Assembly: GCA_000226015.1 (NCBI GenBank)
Contig: JH152989.1
Location: 615,806 to 640,650, forward strand
Origin: Mnemiopsis leidyi
Lineage: Eukaryota; Ctenophora; Tentaculata; Lobata; Bolinopsidae
DNA: 24,845 nt
Direction: 5' to 3'
Shown piece after piece: positions 1 to 12,200 of this stretch (its first letter is position 1; each line of letters opens with the position of its first letter). The position numbers and the translations under genes are program-made. The notes beneath the pieces were generated by a model. That model saw only the letters and a program-made list of their open reading frames with translations, did no database searches and was not told the DNA's origin.

Positions 1-154
<154 letters not shown>

Positions 155-181
155 TTGCTATAAAACTGTTCAACTTTACAG

Positions 182-2004
182 GTTGTTCCGAGGTGAGATG
201 CTGACTGAGGCAGCTAGTCACGGCTACCAGCCCGCAGTCGACTACGCTGAGAAGTTGTACACCGATCACGTCTCGACTGGTAAAGAGGTAACTTTGATCT
301 ATATTTAGTTCTGTGATTAAATCTATATTTTAATTTCTTTTACTCTAACAAAGTTATTTATTTAAGTATCAAGTAGCTGCAGATGAGGAAAATATCCCTA
401 CAATCATGTCTGCTCATTTTATTGCTTTCTTGAACGACTAAATAAAAATCCAACTGTCCATTCGAGAAAATAGTGCCCTAAATTACTTTATTTGTAATTT
501 CTCTAAATTTTCCAAAAACGTGACCATGAATATTTTGAAATTTTTTCTCGTCAATACGGTTTGTCACTTGTCCAATTAATCCTACTGGCTAACCCTCCTC
601 TAATTCTTGGCGCTCTGTACTACTCACTGCCCCACTTCGTCAGGTGGAAGCGAATCTTTACTCTTTCGTGTACGCTACAGTTGCCATGAACTGCACTGCG
701 GAGAGGTGGGAAGCCATCTTCCAGGAGTACGCTACAGAGTCCCTCCAGAGCAAGCAGAGATATTTGATGAAGGCGTTAGCGTCCACTTTCGATACTGATA
801 TCATCAAGAAACTCCTTAAATACACAATGGGTATGTTTTTGCACCTCGAGGATTAGATATTATCGGAGTTTGATGATGTATCCAAGATATCTGGATATGA
901 AATGTAACTATAGTAAGTATACCAGTATAGGTTCTGTATCACTGGTGGTTACAAAACGATTGTTTAGCAAATAGTTTAACACGTAGCACTACGACCTTCA
1001 GTAAAAAAGAACGAAATGTACAACCCTATAACACTCGTGTATCCCACTAGATGAGAAGATGATCAGGAGACAAGATGCCCGCATCGTACTGATGCACATT
1101 TCCATGGGAAGTTACCCTGCCAACCTTGTCACTTGGGAATTTATACGGGACAACTGGGAGTTCTTCTATAGAGAGTGAGTTCAGAGTTGCTTAGTTAGCT
1201 GCTTAGTTACCTTCTTAGTTACCTGCTTAGTTACCTACTTAGTTACTTAATACTTAGTTACATGCTAACTGCTAAGTTACTTAATACTTAGTAATATGCT
1301 TAAGTACTTAGTTACCTGCTCAATTAGCATCTTAGTAACCTAGTTAGTTACCTACTTAGTTCCCTCTTAGTTACCTACTTAGTTACCTGCTTAGTTATCT
1401 ACTTAATCTCTTTATATTAAGTTACCTACTTAGTCACTTAATATTCATAGTTACATGCGTTATTACTAAGTTACCAACTTATTTAGCAGCTTAGTAACCT
1501 GGTTAGTTTTATTCTTAGCTGCCTCCTTATTTTCCTGATAAGTTACTTAGCTACCTATTTAGTGAACTACTTAGTTACCTGCTTAGTAACATGCTCAGTT
1601 ACTTAGTTACCCACCGACTTGACTTATTTCTACACACATGTTCAACCTACAGGTACGGACACACCAACTCCGGGTTCGACATACTCCTGGAGTCAGTTAT
1701 TGGACAGTTTTACAAGGAGTCGGACATTGAGGAGGTCAACAAGTTCTTCAACAACAAGGACGATCTGGGAAGTGTAGAGAGGGGTGTCAAGAAAGGTAAT
1801 CTTCCTGTCAACTCTTCTAACTATTTAGATCAAGTTTTGAAAGTTTACAGTAAAAGTACAATGATAGATTTACCTTTATTATAGTTTCTAATGATTGTTC
1901 CTATCTCTCTAGGGCTGGAAGCAGCTAAACACAGAAAAGATTGGCTGGACCAGAACAAGGAACAGACTGGGGAATGGTTCAAGCGTCACTTTCCTCAGGA
2001 TTAG
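182..2004 (+). CDS. M1-family aminopeptidase, C-terminal part (last five exons)
   Basis: Five exons join in frame: 182-287, 644-830, 1051-1174, 1653-1795 and 1913-2004 (stop TAG 2002-2004), all with GT-AG introns. They give about 215 residues of the ERAP1-like C-terminal helical domain of M1 zinc aminopeptidases. Recognisable pieces are the LFRGEMLTEAASHGY start, LYSFVYATVAM, a RRQDARIVLMHIS helix, TWEFIRDNWEFFYREYG (the W-F-NW signature), VNKFFNNKDDLGSVERGVKK and a final HRKDWLDQNKEQTGEWF helix ending HFPQD. The catalytic HEXXH domain lies upstream of the window. Family members are usually type II membrane or cytosolic exopeptidases that trim N-terminal residues from peptides; whether this copy is catalytic cannot be judged here. 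The fold assignment is strong. The exact subfamily (APN, ERAP or puromycin-sensitive) is not resolved. Confidence 0.9.
1186..1620. repeat. Degenerate 12-bp minisatellite (TTAGTTACCTGC)n
   Basis: Nearly the whole intron between aminopeptidase exons 1051-1174 and 1653-1795 is built from variants of CTTAGTTACCTG / CTTAGTTACTTAA. Units vary in length and are interrupted, so the array is old. The same TAGTTAC word recurs in minisatellites of the receptor gene further along. Confidence 0.85.
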
Positions 2005-2210
2005 AACGAGATATTATCTCGACTTCCCTTCTGAATATCTCTACCTTTGGGACGTGTTATCGACAGACAGATGCCGAAAAACAGACGATGTTTTGATACT
2101 ACAAATACTCCGACGATAGGATTCGAGTGATGAATAGAAGACGGATACATAGTAATCATAGTTATGGGTAGTTACTAGTTTCATACTCAGAACGGCAGCT
2201 AGTTTACTTA

Positions 2211-2481
<271 letters not shown>

Positions 2482-2969
2482 TAATTTTTATTCATCTAAA
2501 TTGCAATACTGTGGTGCCGCACACGGTTAAGCTTTATTCTCTGTTTCGAGTTTTGAATCAAGAAATGAAATTAGCACTCCTCAAAAGATGTAGAAGTATT
2601 CAAATTTTTAGTTATTTCTGCGTACTTCGATGATATTTCGGATTTGTTTATTTAGTTCAATCTATTTGCACTTATTTTTTGTTTTAACTGACTTTCTTTA
2701 AATTTGGATATCTAATTTTATGTTTCATTTATTCGATATTTATTCCCTGTCTGGCACAGGAGATTTTTCCGTTTTCAAGCCAAGAACCCGCGAACAGAAA
2801 CAAATGTCAGAAGTATTGTTTAAAAGTGATTTACTGTAAATTTCATGGTTTCGGAGAATGTATAATTTATTTTAGATGACTATAGCGATCTATTTAATTT
2901 GTTGTGTTGTTGAGTTATTGGTCGTTTTGAAATTGTAATTTATTGCCCCTTGTTCTTACAATGATAGAA

Positions 2970-2975
2970 AATAAA
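2970..2975 (+). terminator. Candidate polyadenylation signal, aminopeptidase
   Basis: AATAAA lies about 970 bp after the stop codon, followed by AT-rich sequence and a GT-rich stretch near 3040-3060. A second AATAAA at 3356-3361 is an alternative. Position supports a role; actual use is inferred. Confidence 0.5.
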
Positions 2976-3361
2976 TCATGTATTATAAATGTTCGAATGA
3001 ATGGTTCAGATAAAACGATTATTTGAATTTTGATTTAAAGTGGTCATTGTTTTTGTTGTGCTTCATATTTTGGGATCAGGATTTTGCAACTGAAATGACA
3101 GCACCTAATGATAAGATTCATTATCACCAGATTTTAAGAAGTTTTTTGGTCTAACTACCACAAAGATTAATCACTTTATCACTTTACCCTCTAATGATTA
3201 TTGACCTAAGAGAAGTTCATATTGTCACCAATCTCCATATATAGAAGATTTTTACTGCACTCTTTGTATGACAATCTTAAATTTTAGTTTCCAAGGCAAC
3301 CGATTGTTTTATTTTCTTTTAATATTTCCATGATTGTGTGAACATTTATCTGTTAAATAAA

Positions 3362-3903
3362 ATCTTTTATCTATAAATTAAAAAAATCCTCTATGCTACC
3401 AAAATAAATCTCGCCAAAGAAATAAAATCATCTCACTGACTGAATTACCTGGCAAGCTCCATCCTTTTCCTACTCATCTCACTCTTCAAGTTGATCAAAT
3501 TCCCTAGAATACAATGTCTCAATGTCTCAATCCATCTCCGGTTGTCCAGGAATTGGGTACTACTTCTCTAGCCCTGGCGGCTCCACGTACGGTCTGAACA
3601 AACCGTACCTTCAGTAACGGTGAAAGCCTGGCTTGCCCGCTGGGGTGTGGGGGATGTGCTGACACGTGCTTTGTTAAACTTGCCATGTACTCCAATTTCA
3701 TTAATCTTGGTATAAAACTCTCTGTCAGGCCAGGATTAAGATGTCTTTCCTAATTTTCTGCTGGATCATCTCAGACACAATTGAGTGTCTGCATGTCCTG
3801 ATTCTCGTTTTTCTTATTAATTTTTTCATAACTCTCATTTTTTCAGAGTTAAGATTTTTCCCAATAAAGTGAAAATGATAATTGAGTCTTCCTGCAGTTA
3901 CTC
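3362..3903. other. Unassigned intergenic DNA with a GC-richer island
   Basis: No gene is recognised. The part at about 3530-3680 is richer in GC than its surroundings and contains a short inverted repeat, TACGGT-7 nt-AACCGTA type, near 3587-3607. It could be a piece of an old repeat. A 60-codon open frame on the minus strand shows no recognisable domain. Confidence 0.4.
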
Positions 3904-3906
3904 TTA

Positions 3907-4388
3907 GGGGTCGTTCACACTTCACATATGATGTCAACAAATTTTCGGTAATTTCTAGCCCCCTCCCCCCGTCATCATTCGTCATCATGACAAAACCCCC
4001 CCTAAATGTCAGAGGTAAATTAACATAATGACATCATCACAGTCGGGACCCCTCCCCCTACTTCATGTCAAAAAACTTGATTTTTAGTCTTTTAATTTGC
4101 AGTCATTTTTGAAATGTTTTATACTATGTCAGTGAAAGCACAGTATTCCATCAATGAACTATTCAGATTTCTCAATCAGAAATTATACTTGAAAATTTTC
4201 CTTCCGATTCTGTAAAATTCTGATAAAAATTTTCAAAAGTGATCAAAAATTTTCAGAAAAATCCTATAAATCCTTAAAATTTTTGATGACATCATCATTG
4301 GCCAAACCCCCCTCCCCCCCTCGTCATCAATCATCATCATTTGGCAACCCCCTCCCCCTAGGTAATGACGTCATATGTGAACGACCCC
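3907..4388. mobile_element. Harbinger-like MITE, 482 bp, TTA target duplication
   Basis: The ends are inverted repeats, GGGGTCGTTCAC at 3907 and GTGAACGACCCC ending at 4388, and the element is flanked by TTA at 3904-3906 and 4389-4391. A 3-bp TTA/TAA duplication with G-rich ends is the known habit of PIF/Harbinger elements. The interior has no coding frame; it carries repeated C-rich blocks (CCCCCTCCCCC) next to GTCATCAT words, and the right subterminal region holds a perfect TGACGTCA palindrome at 4366-4373. It is non-autonomous. Family placement rests on the target duplication and ends only. Confidence 0.75.
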
Positions 4389-5554
4389 TTAGAGTTGCTG
4401 AGATTATAGGTTGCTCGAGTACATAATATAATAATATATAAACCATTTTCCTTGTTATTGTATCCTTTCGAATTCGATCCAGAGCAAAAAGTTTTTGAAA
4501 CTGACGCTTAAATTTATTCGGTAATCATAGATGCTGGATTTTCGAGCATTTATTTTCTGTAACTAGAGCAGAAAGTGGAATTTTCACTAATTCAAGGCGT
4601 TGCATGGCCGGATTCGTGATGTAATGTTAAGGTTATAAGGTAACTATTGCAAGAAATAGAATAATTTCAGAATCGCTAGTGTACTGCTCATGAGTAATTA
4701 CATGCATGATGTAAGTGGTTTAATGATCGCGTCTAAAAGTAGAATTTTTTCGAAATTAACCGCCAAGGCTGCAATCTTTAAATCACAACAATCATATCAT
4801 TTTCTCTCAGGTGGAGAAATGTCCAAAGTTTAACTCTTTCCTGGTTTTCTTGTATCCTTTTGATCCCAAGCAAAATTTGAATTTTTTCGAAATTCTGACT
4901 TGTAATTTTGTTTCGAAACTGGATTTTAGAGTATAGTACTAAATATTTGAACATAATTAGTGTAACCTTGCATCAGTAACTCTCTTAAGCCTTAACAGTA
5001 ACTTATTATTACTATCAAACTTTACAAATCTTTATTAATGGCTCAAGGGCACCTTCATAAGATTATAAGTTGCTCAAAAAAACTATCAAGGGTCCACCAG
5101 GTAAAACATATCTTGCCACTTCTTAATATCAGAGGCCAAAATTACAATTAACTTTCCTAACCTAAGTTAAGGTAAGTTAATTGTTAATTAAGACTAAACT
5201 CATTTAGAGTTGCGGATGTTCAGGCGATAATATGCTTAGGTTTTGGTAGCTGCAAAGCAAGAAATAGAATAATCAGTTGAGATTCTCTTGTTTATAATTG
5301 CTCAAGAGTAATTGCATGAAAGATGTAGGAGATTTAACGATCGATCGCGTCTATAAGATTTTGAAAAAAGAAGGAGAATTTTTCGAAATTAATCGCCGGG
5401 GGACTGAAATGCTGAATGCTTGAGATGTAGAAGTCCGCGACTGTTGGTTATTAATTTACAATTGTGTGAACTTGAACAACTTGTGTGAAAAAATAAGTCT
5501 TTATTTATGATAAGTATAACTTGCCACTTCATGTATCTGTGTATGGAATATTGA

Positions 5555-5660
5555 ATATTAATAAATATCAATAAATATTAATAAATATCAATAAATATCA
5601 ATAAATATTAATAAATATCAATAAATATCAATAAATATCAATAAATATCAAAAAAATATC
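5555..5660. repeat. 10-bp minisatellite (ATAAATATCA)n
   Basis: About ten units of ATAAATATCA / ATAAATATTA in tandem. The array directly abuts the left TA of the pogo-like MITE, so the transposon may have used this AT-rich array as a target. Confidence 0.92.
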
Positions 5661-5664
5661 AATA

Positions 5665-6046
5665 CAGTAAACCCTCGATTTACCGGGCCTCTATTTACCG
5701 GGTCCCTCTATTTACCGGGCCTCCTCCCTTTCCCCCGAAATTTTTCAATATTTTCACAAAAGATTCCCTCCTGTCTTTTCTTTGCGTGTCACATGTCAAA
5801 GCTTGTTATCTCAGGGTCGTTACACTATACGGCTCCTTCTCACTTCTGTACCCAATTAAAGCTTGCTATACTGCCCTCATAAAGATACACGAGATGCTTG
5901 ACATCTGTCATAGCTATCAATAACTTAAGTTTCTATTTCTGGCCAAAATTAGGCCTTATTTTGGCCAAATTCTATTTACCGGGCCCCTCTATTTACCGGG
6001 CCTCAACTCTTTCCCCCGAGAGGCCCGGTAAATCGAGGGTTCACTG
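5665..6046. mobile_element. pogo/Tigger-like MITE, 382 bp, TA target duplication
   Basis: The termini are inverted repeats of about 27 bp: CAGTAAACCCTCGATTTACC at the left and the complement of CAGTGAACCCTCGATTTACC at the right. TA flanks both sides (5663-5664 and 6047-6048). CAGT ends plus TA duplication are typical of pogo/Tigger members of the Tc1/mariner superfamily. Inside, the subterminal word CTATTTACCGGGCC is repeated as direct copies near 5692, 5708, 5971 and 5988. There is no transposase frame; the element is non-autonomous and looks relatively intact. Confidence 0.85.
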
Positions 6047-7650
6047 TAAATATATTTAATTCCATAATTCCATATCTAAAAATCACAACAATCGTATATT
6101 GCACCATGTTTTAAATACCTTTATTTGCATTTCAGGCGGAGAAATATCAATAATCAATCCATCGAGTGAGCTATTTTACAATGAGCCAGAAGTTGTCTTT
6201 GAGTTTGACCTGCTGCCGCGACATGGAGCGGAATAATTTTTCTTGTATCCTTTTGATCATAATTAAAGTTAAAGTTGACCGTAACGGGCGATGTACGTCT
6301 ATAATTTCTTTGATGTCGAATGTCGCCGGGGCTAAAATGCATACCAACCTACAAATCTGATCCCAAGAAAAATTGAAATTTTTAGTTTTTTCAAAATTCT
6401 TACTTGAAGTTGATGTCAAATCTGACGTTAAAATTTACCCGGAATCAAATTTGCTGGATTTTCGAGCATAAATTAATGAAATAAGGTTATTATTATTAAG
6501 GAATTTAGAGGCGTAGAGATTTTATAAAATTAGTGCGTTACAAGAAATAAATAACTTGTGTTAACAGTCAGTATGTATATAACTTGCACGTAATAGTCTT
6601 CATGAAAATGCAATATTTAATCTTAGTTATATTGTTGACATTCATATTGCACCTTAATTTTAATACCTTGATTTGCATTTCAGGCGGAGAAATTCCCATA
6701 TTTTATCCTGATTCTCTTGTATCCTTTTGGTCCCAAGCAAAACTTGACATTTTTTCAAAATTTCAACTTGTATCTAGTTCTACGGATAAAAACTTCTACG
6801 ATATAGTTTTCATAAGAATACGATACATCTTTCTTTTCAACCTGACTCTCTTGTAGCCTTTTGATTACAAGCAAACTCTAACTCTAACCTGAGGTTAAAT
6901 CAAACCTATAGTAGTAGTATATCAGCAATGCTGATATTTTTTTATTATCACTTTCGGTTTCGATTAAGAGTAAGCTAATATGCGGCTTTATTGTGTTGAT
7001 GAGGAACTAGGTTTTAGGTAGCTCTAGGTCAGGATAAGGTAAAATTTTCATGACTTTTATTAAATTTTCAAGCAGGTATGTTTATATAAAACCCATGTAA
7101 GTAACGCTGAGTAATGTTGAGGTTGCTCCAAAAATTTACAATACAATTGTTGTTTCAGGTTTATAAAATACTACGTGTGAACATCATCCTTTTGAAAAAA
7201 AATATAGGATTGTCTATATTTCCAGCTTCTAGCCGTAAGTCGAGGTTTCATTCGGAAATCAGTTTAAGGAAAATTACATATTTATGTCGAATACTTTTTC
7301 TGAGGCACGACAGTAATTTTATCCATAATAAATATCTATAAGAGGAAAATAACTTAACATTCACGTTAGATTTTCTTTTGAAAAAGATTGGAGTCCAAAA
7401 TGCCGCCTGATTGTATAAATACTAATTGCACTAAAGATTGGACTGCACGGAACCTCTTAGCATCAAATTTAAGTTAATACGACAACGAACTTGATAATCC
7501 CGTTATGATAATTTCTAAACAAAAAGTATTAATTTCATATTCAGAAAATTTAATCATGCAACTGTTGTTTTATCGAACTTATAACCAAATCCCTTCAGGT
7601 TAAACTGTGTGAGAACTTATGGAATTGTATCCTTTTGTTGAACAAAATTT

Positions 7651-8629
7651 AGTGTCACTATTCATCGACTATTGAGTACAAACTTTGATTGGAATTTTTG
7701 GCGTTTGTTTTTAACCTGCCTTATCTTGGGATAACACACTTTGATCGGACGGAGGGTAGCCCTCGGGAAAATTGGCCGTTATAGAATTATAAAAAAAGTG
7801 AGCTACGGGCAATAACCGTGTTCTTTTATCTTCCGATCCATGTTCAATGTTCATTGTTTAATGTTCATCTGATTCGATTACCATAAATCAAGAGAAGGGT
7901 TATTGGTTGCCTCGTTTTAAGTTCTTAGGTTTTATATTATCAACGTAATTACCCGAAAATGGACAATGACCACTCAACCACAAAGAATTAAGGAAGGATA
8001 TATACAAGAAAGGATATATTATATAGATAAGTTTAAATTTAGTGTCCATATACAGGTGTATCAATATTATAAAGGTAAGTATCGCCGTTGTTTATTCATG
8101 ATGGTTGGATGGGCTAGACAGTGAAACACGCAATGTATTTAGTGTACACTTCGAAACTATAATGTCATCTTTATCATGTTTATACTTTATAGGTACATAA
8201 AGAGAATTGGTTAATAAATGAGCTTATAAATCGAAAATGGGAATGTCCCGAATCTCTGTTATTAAGAAAGTAAATAAAATTACTACTACTCTAATTCTAC
8301 AAATATGTTACAACTTAACAATGATAAGGGGCGACTTAGAATTATGCAATTATGCAAAGGGAAAATTCAGGAATTATGTATTAAAAAAACCCCAAGATTA
8401 TATACAATACAAAAGCTGAAGCTCTACGCATGTAAGACACTCTTTAATAATGAATCAAAAATGTAATGAAGAGTAACTACAAATAAAATCTTATTTCTCA
8501 ACTTTTTTTATGAAATGACAATGTCAAAAAAAATATTTCCGAATAATTTAGCTCATTTTAATTCCCTCCGCGAAAGACACAATGAAAGTGTCCTGCATTT
8601 CTCATGAAGATCATTTTCTTTCCCGTCAG
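7651..8629. other. Intergenic or 5' intron DNA upstream of the receptor
   Basis: No secure exon is seen. A candidate micro-exon at 8056-8074 has an acceptor (TATACAG) and a strong donor (GTAAGTAT) and would end in the phase needed by the first certain receptor exon. It is too short to be diagnostic. A 60-codon frame at 8237-8419 shows no recognisable domain. Confidence 0.3.
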
Positions 8630-9230
8630 ACCTCGGCGACAACATCAATCTTTACAAAACCCTTTCTGACTCCTCCGAAGTAGTGCAATGGTCTGACGGT
8701 CAGGTCTCCACGTGCACCCAGAGAACTTTCCGATTTTCGTTTGATCTCAGTCAAAATGACACGTGCACAAACGGACAGTGCCGTATAGACTTCGTTCTAA
8801 TCTACCCTGCAGATGTGGACATAGCACGGGTATGTGGTTTTTCGGTGCAAGTTTGAACTTTAACTTCAAGTTTAAGTTACTAGCCTATACTAGCCTAAAT
8901 AAGCCTGAATGATCCACAAAAAGTCTGTTGCTTTAACAGTTTAACAATTTGGCTTACCAAATTTTAATCCATAGAAAATCGCGTTACCAAATTACTTCAT
9001 TTCACAGGTTAATACTTGTAAAACCGGTTTATCCTGTCAGATAGAGTGGACGAATACCGCGGAAATAAGTGCCGAAATTCTGCGAGCAGATCTGAACACA
9101 ACAGCAACTGATGAAAGTTCAAAGATCTGGATACCTGAAGAGGTGCTAATGAAGAACTTAAGCATTTTTTTCAGCCAAGATGAAGAATCTGTGAGAATCT
9201 GTGAAATAATTGTGGCTGGAAGACGTGCCG
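8630..9230 (+). other. Receptor exons 1-2: N-terminal beta-rich segment
   Basis: The exons encode about 141 residues from LGDNINLYKTLSDSSEVVQW to ICEIIVAGRRA. They contain a TFRFSFDLSQND strand pattern, several cysteines (CTQ, CTNGQC, NTCKTGLSC) and NLT/NLS-type glycosylation sites. The general pattern resembles the segments that precede cysteine-rich modules in ELAPOR proteins, where a strand-rich part with a W and paired cysteines runs into a CPAG module. This likeness is judged from memory and is tentative. Confidence 0.55.
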
Positions 9231-12200
9231 GTAAGTTTTATTGTTTTCTTGATCTTCACACTACCTGGTAATGGATCTAAAACAGATAACATGGTTCTCT
9301 GGTAACAATTTTTCAGAATAACCGACTGACTCAATAACTAGGTTACCTCATAACTAGGTTACTTGGTAACTGGGTTACCTGGTAACTAAGTTACCTCATA
9401 ACTAGGTTACCTGGTAACTGGGTTAACTCGTTACTAGGTTACCTGATAACTAGGTTACCTCGTAACTAGGTTATTTGGTTACTAGGTTACCTGGTAACTA
9501 GGTTACCTCGTAACTAGGTTACCTCATAACTAGATTACGTCGTAACTAGGTTACCTGGTAACTAGGTTATTTCGTTACTAGGTTACCTCGTAACTAGGCT
9601 AACTGGTAACTAGTTGACCTGACAATTGGGTTTCTTGGTAACTAGGCAAACTGATCACTTTGTAAAAGTATTTTCAAATCCATGGAGGCATGCCTATTAA
9701 TGTTCATAAACAGATGATTCTTCGATTAAATTTACTTTCATATGGACACTCATCAACAAACCACATTTTTTCTCAGATACATACTTATGTCCAGCTGGGA
9801 AGTTCCTCAACTCTGATCCTTTACAATGTGACCCATGTCCAGCTGGTTTGTAGTTTAATAAACGCGCCTTGTCTTTCTACGTTTTCATATATTTGTTTAT
9901 TTCATATTTGGTTGTAATTCTAAGCAGGATCCAAACAAAAATAATTGCTTAAGAAAAAAAGTGTTATACATTCTGTTTATGTCATTCTGTTTAGGTCAAT
10001 ATGGTGATGTCAAAGGACTAACAGAATGCAAAACATGTATGGAGAACTTTGAATCAGAAAATGAAGGTATTCTGATTTTATTTGTCAAACAATTTACAGT
10101 TTTCGATCAAATTAATCGCTGTTAATCTATGTTTTTTTGTAAATCGCCTAGCAAATTTATAAATGTCAGCATAACGTTAGAAAATCCGATGTGATGACAT
10201 GAAATCCAGTAAGTTCAACAATATAGATTAAATAGTGCCTTTTTCATCAAAACTAAATCCCGAAATCACACCAGGAAGCACAGAATGTACGCCGTGTGAC
10301 TATCTCAAGTTCAGCAGTCCAGGAAGTTCCTCCTGTCAGGAGTGTGACGAAACCACCTCCCTCAAACCCTCCTGTTTCCTCAACCCTCGATCTCGAGACC
10401 AAACCACCAATCTCGTCTCCACCAGTTTCGGACCACCTGAACTTCGTTCACTGGAAAATGAGGATTTCGCAGGATACGACCATAATTTCGAAGCTGGCGG
10501 CGACAGTATTCCATTGGCTTCTAAAAACAATCCTTTCTATGTCGACTCGATCGTTCTCATCACTAATATCACAACAGTTCAGGTAAAACAAATACTAAAT
10601 AGTCTCTGAAAGCTATTGAACCTTCAATCTTTTGACCTTCAATCTTATCTTACCGAAAGAACATGACAACTTTAAGAACGATACCTGACATTTAAAACTG
10701 TCCACATTTCAGGGCGCTATTCCAACAATAAACTTCTGCACAAGGAACACAACACAAAGATACCCTGAAGATACACTCGTCTATACTTGCGATGAAGTTG
10801 GGATAGAATCTCTAACTGTTAAGAACATCAGCTCAGTAAAGTTATATAAAGTGTTTGTGTTCGGTTTCCCGTTTAAAGAAGCTGCAGCTTCTCCTGGTCA
10901 CAAGAACAACGGATCTCACTTTGTTGAGTGCTCTCCAGGTCACTAGGAAATCTTTAAATTTGTATTTTTCTCCTGTTTTTATTGGTCCGATCTTTTCAAC
11001 AGAATTCCAATTTCCGGTTGATTCCATTGTTAACCGGATTAATACTATTGGAGAAACTAGAAAGGTATTTTAGGGAGGGATCACAACTGGTTTTGGTCAC
11101 TTAATGGCATTGCTCGACAATGATTGGCCTAACCTAACTTCTCATTGGTCCTTCGCTGTCACGTGATATGGAAAATATGTGACTCCTCTCTAGTTTCTAT
11201 TGATTCAAATGTTCTCCCTGCCAGGTGGGTACAGTGCAGGAGGGAAAATTTCTGATTGCACGCTGTGTCCAGAAAACTATAAATCTGACAGAGCAGGTTT
11301 GTGTAATAGTCCTCGTTTTTAATCACCGCTTTAATTAGAGCGGTGTATACAGGATATACATCTTAAAGGTTTTTTAACTAGTATCTGTAATTTCAACTGT
11401 TTCGAGAAATATACCAAATTATCAAAAAAAACTAAATTTTTATCAACTTTGCACCTGCAATATGCTCACAAATTCCCATATCGGAGAAGTACCCTACCAG
11501 CATCACCAGGTAACACAGAATGTAACCTAGCAACATCACCAGGTAACACAGAATGTAATCTAGCAACATCACCAGGTAACACAGAATGTAACCTAGCAAC
11601 ATCACCAGGTAACACAGAATGTAACCTAGCAACATCACCAGGTAACACAGAATGTAACCTAGCAACATCACCAGGTAACACAGAATGTAACCTAGCAACA
11701 TCACCAGGTAACACAGAATGTAACCTAGCAACATCACCAGGTAACACAGAATGTAACCTAGCAACATCACACCAGGTAACACAGAATGTACGCCGTGTGA
11801 CTATCTCAAGTTTAGCAGTCCAGGAAGTTACTCCTGCCAGGAGTGTGACGAAACCACCTCCCTCAAACCCTCCTGTTTCCTCAACCCTCGATCTCGAGAC
11901 CAAACCACCAATCTCGTCTCCACTACTTTCGGACCACCTGAGTTACGCTCGTTTAAACATGAAGACTTTGAGGGTTATGGAGTCGGAGACGGTGACAGTA
12001 TTCCGTTAGCTTCTCTGGACAAACCTTTCTTGATCATCACCGTAGTTCTAGTCACTACCGCTACGGTACATGAGGAACATTGTTGATTTTAACTCTGTTT
12101 AAACATTATTGAATCGAAAAGAAGGTAAAGTTTTATCGTATTTTACATCCCATCAGTAACAACAAAACCCTCGGCCTCAGGAGCAAGCAGTTCCAACAAT

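Larger units (their letters stand above)
4440..7650. repeat. Cluster of diverged duplicated blocks
   Basis: Several word sets recur in roughly the same order. TGTATCCTTTTGATCCCAAGC-like cores appear near 4459, 4851, 6244, 6719, 6854 and 7627. CAGGYGGAGAAAT preceded by a pyrimidine tract occurs near 4809, 6134 and 6682. GCTGGATTTTCGAGCAT occurs near 4533 and 6452. GCAAGAAATAGAATAA occurs near 4650 and 5260, followed in both by a CTCAAGAGTAATTGCATG-like stretch. AATCACAACAATC occurs near 4783 and 6081. This implies old local duplication followed by divergence, interrupted by the pogo-like MITE. No convincing gene is present. Confidence 0.65.

Noticed and set aside
3530-3680. A tRNA or tRNA-derived SINE in the GC-richer island
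   Set aside because: No convincing A box or B box spacing and no cloverleaf could be built on either strand.
3519-3988. Two minus-strand frames of 60 and 87 codons
   Set aside because: No domain or splice context, and the second runs into the Harbinger-like MITE.
10296-10586. Alternative plus-strand frame over exon 5
   Set aside because: A shifted reading of exon 5; the cysteine-rich frame phases with exons 4 and 6 and is repeated in exon 8.
11432-11903. Minus-strand open frames encoding LLGYILCYLVM or VARLHSVLPGD repeats
   Set aside because: They are shadows of the 33-bp minisatellite, whose unit length is a multiple of three and lacks stops in several frames. The hydrophobic look is a by-product.
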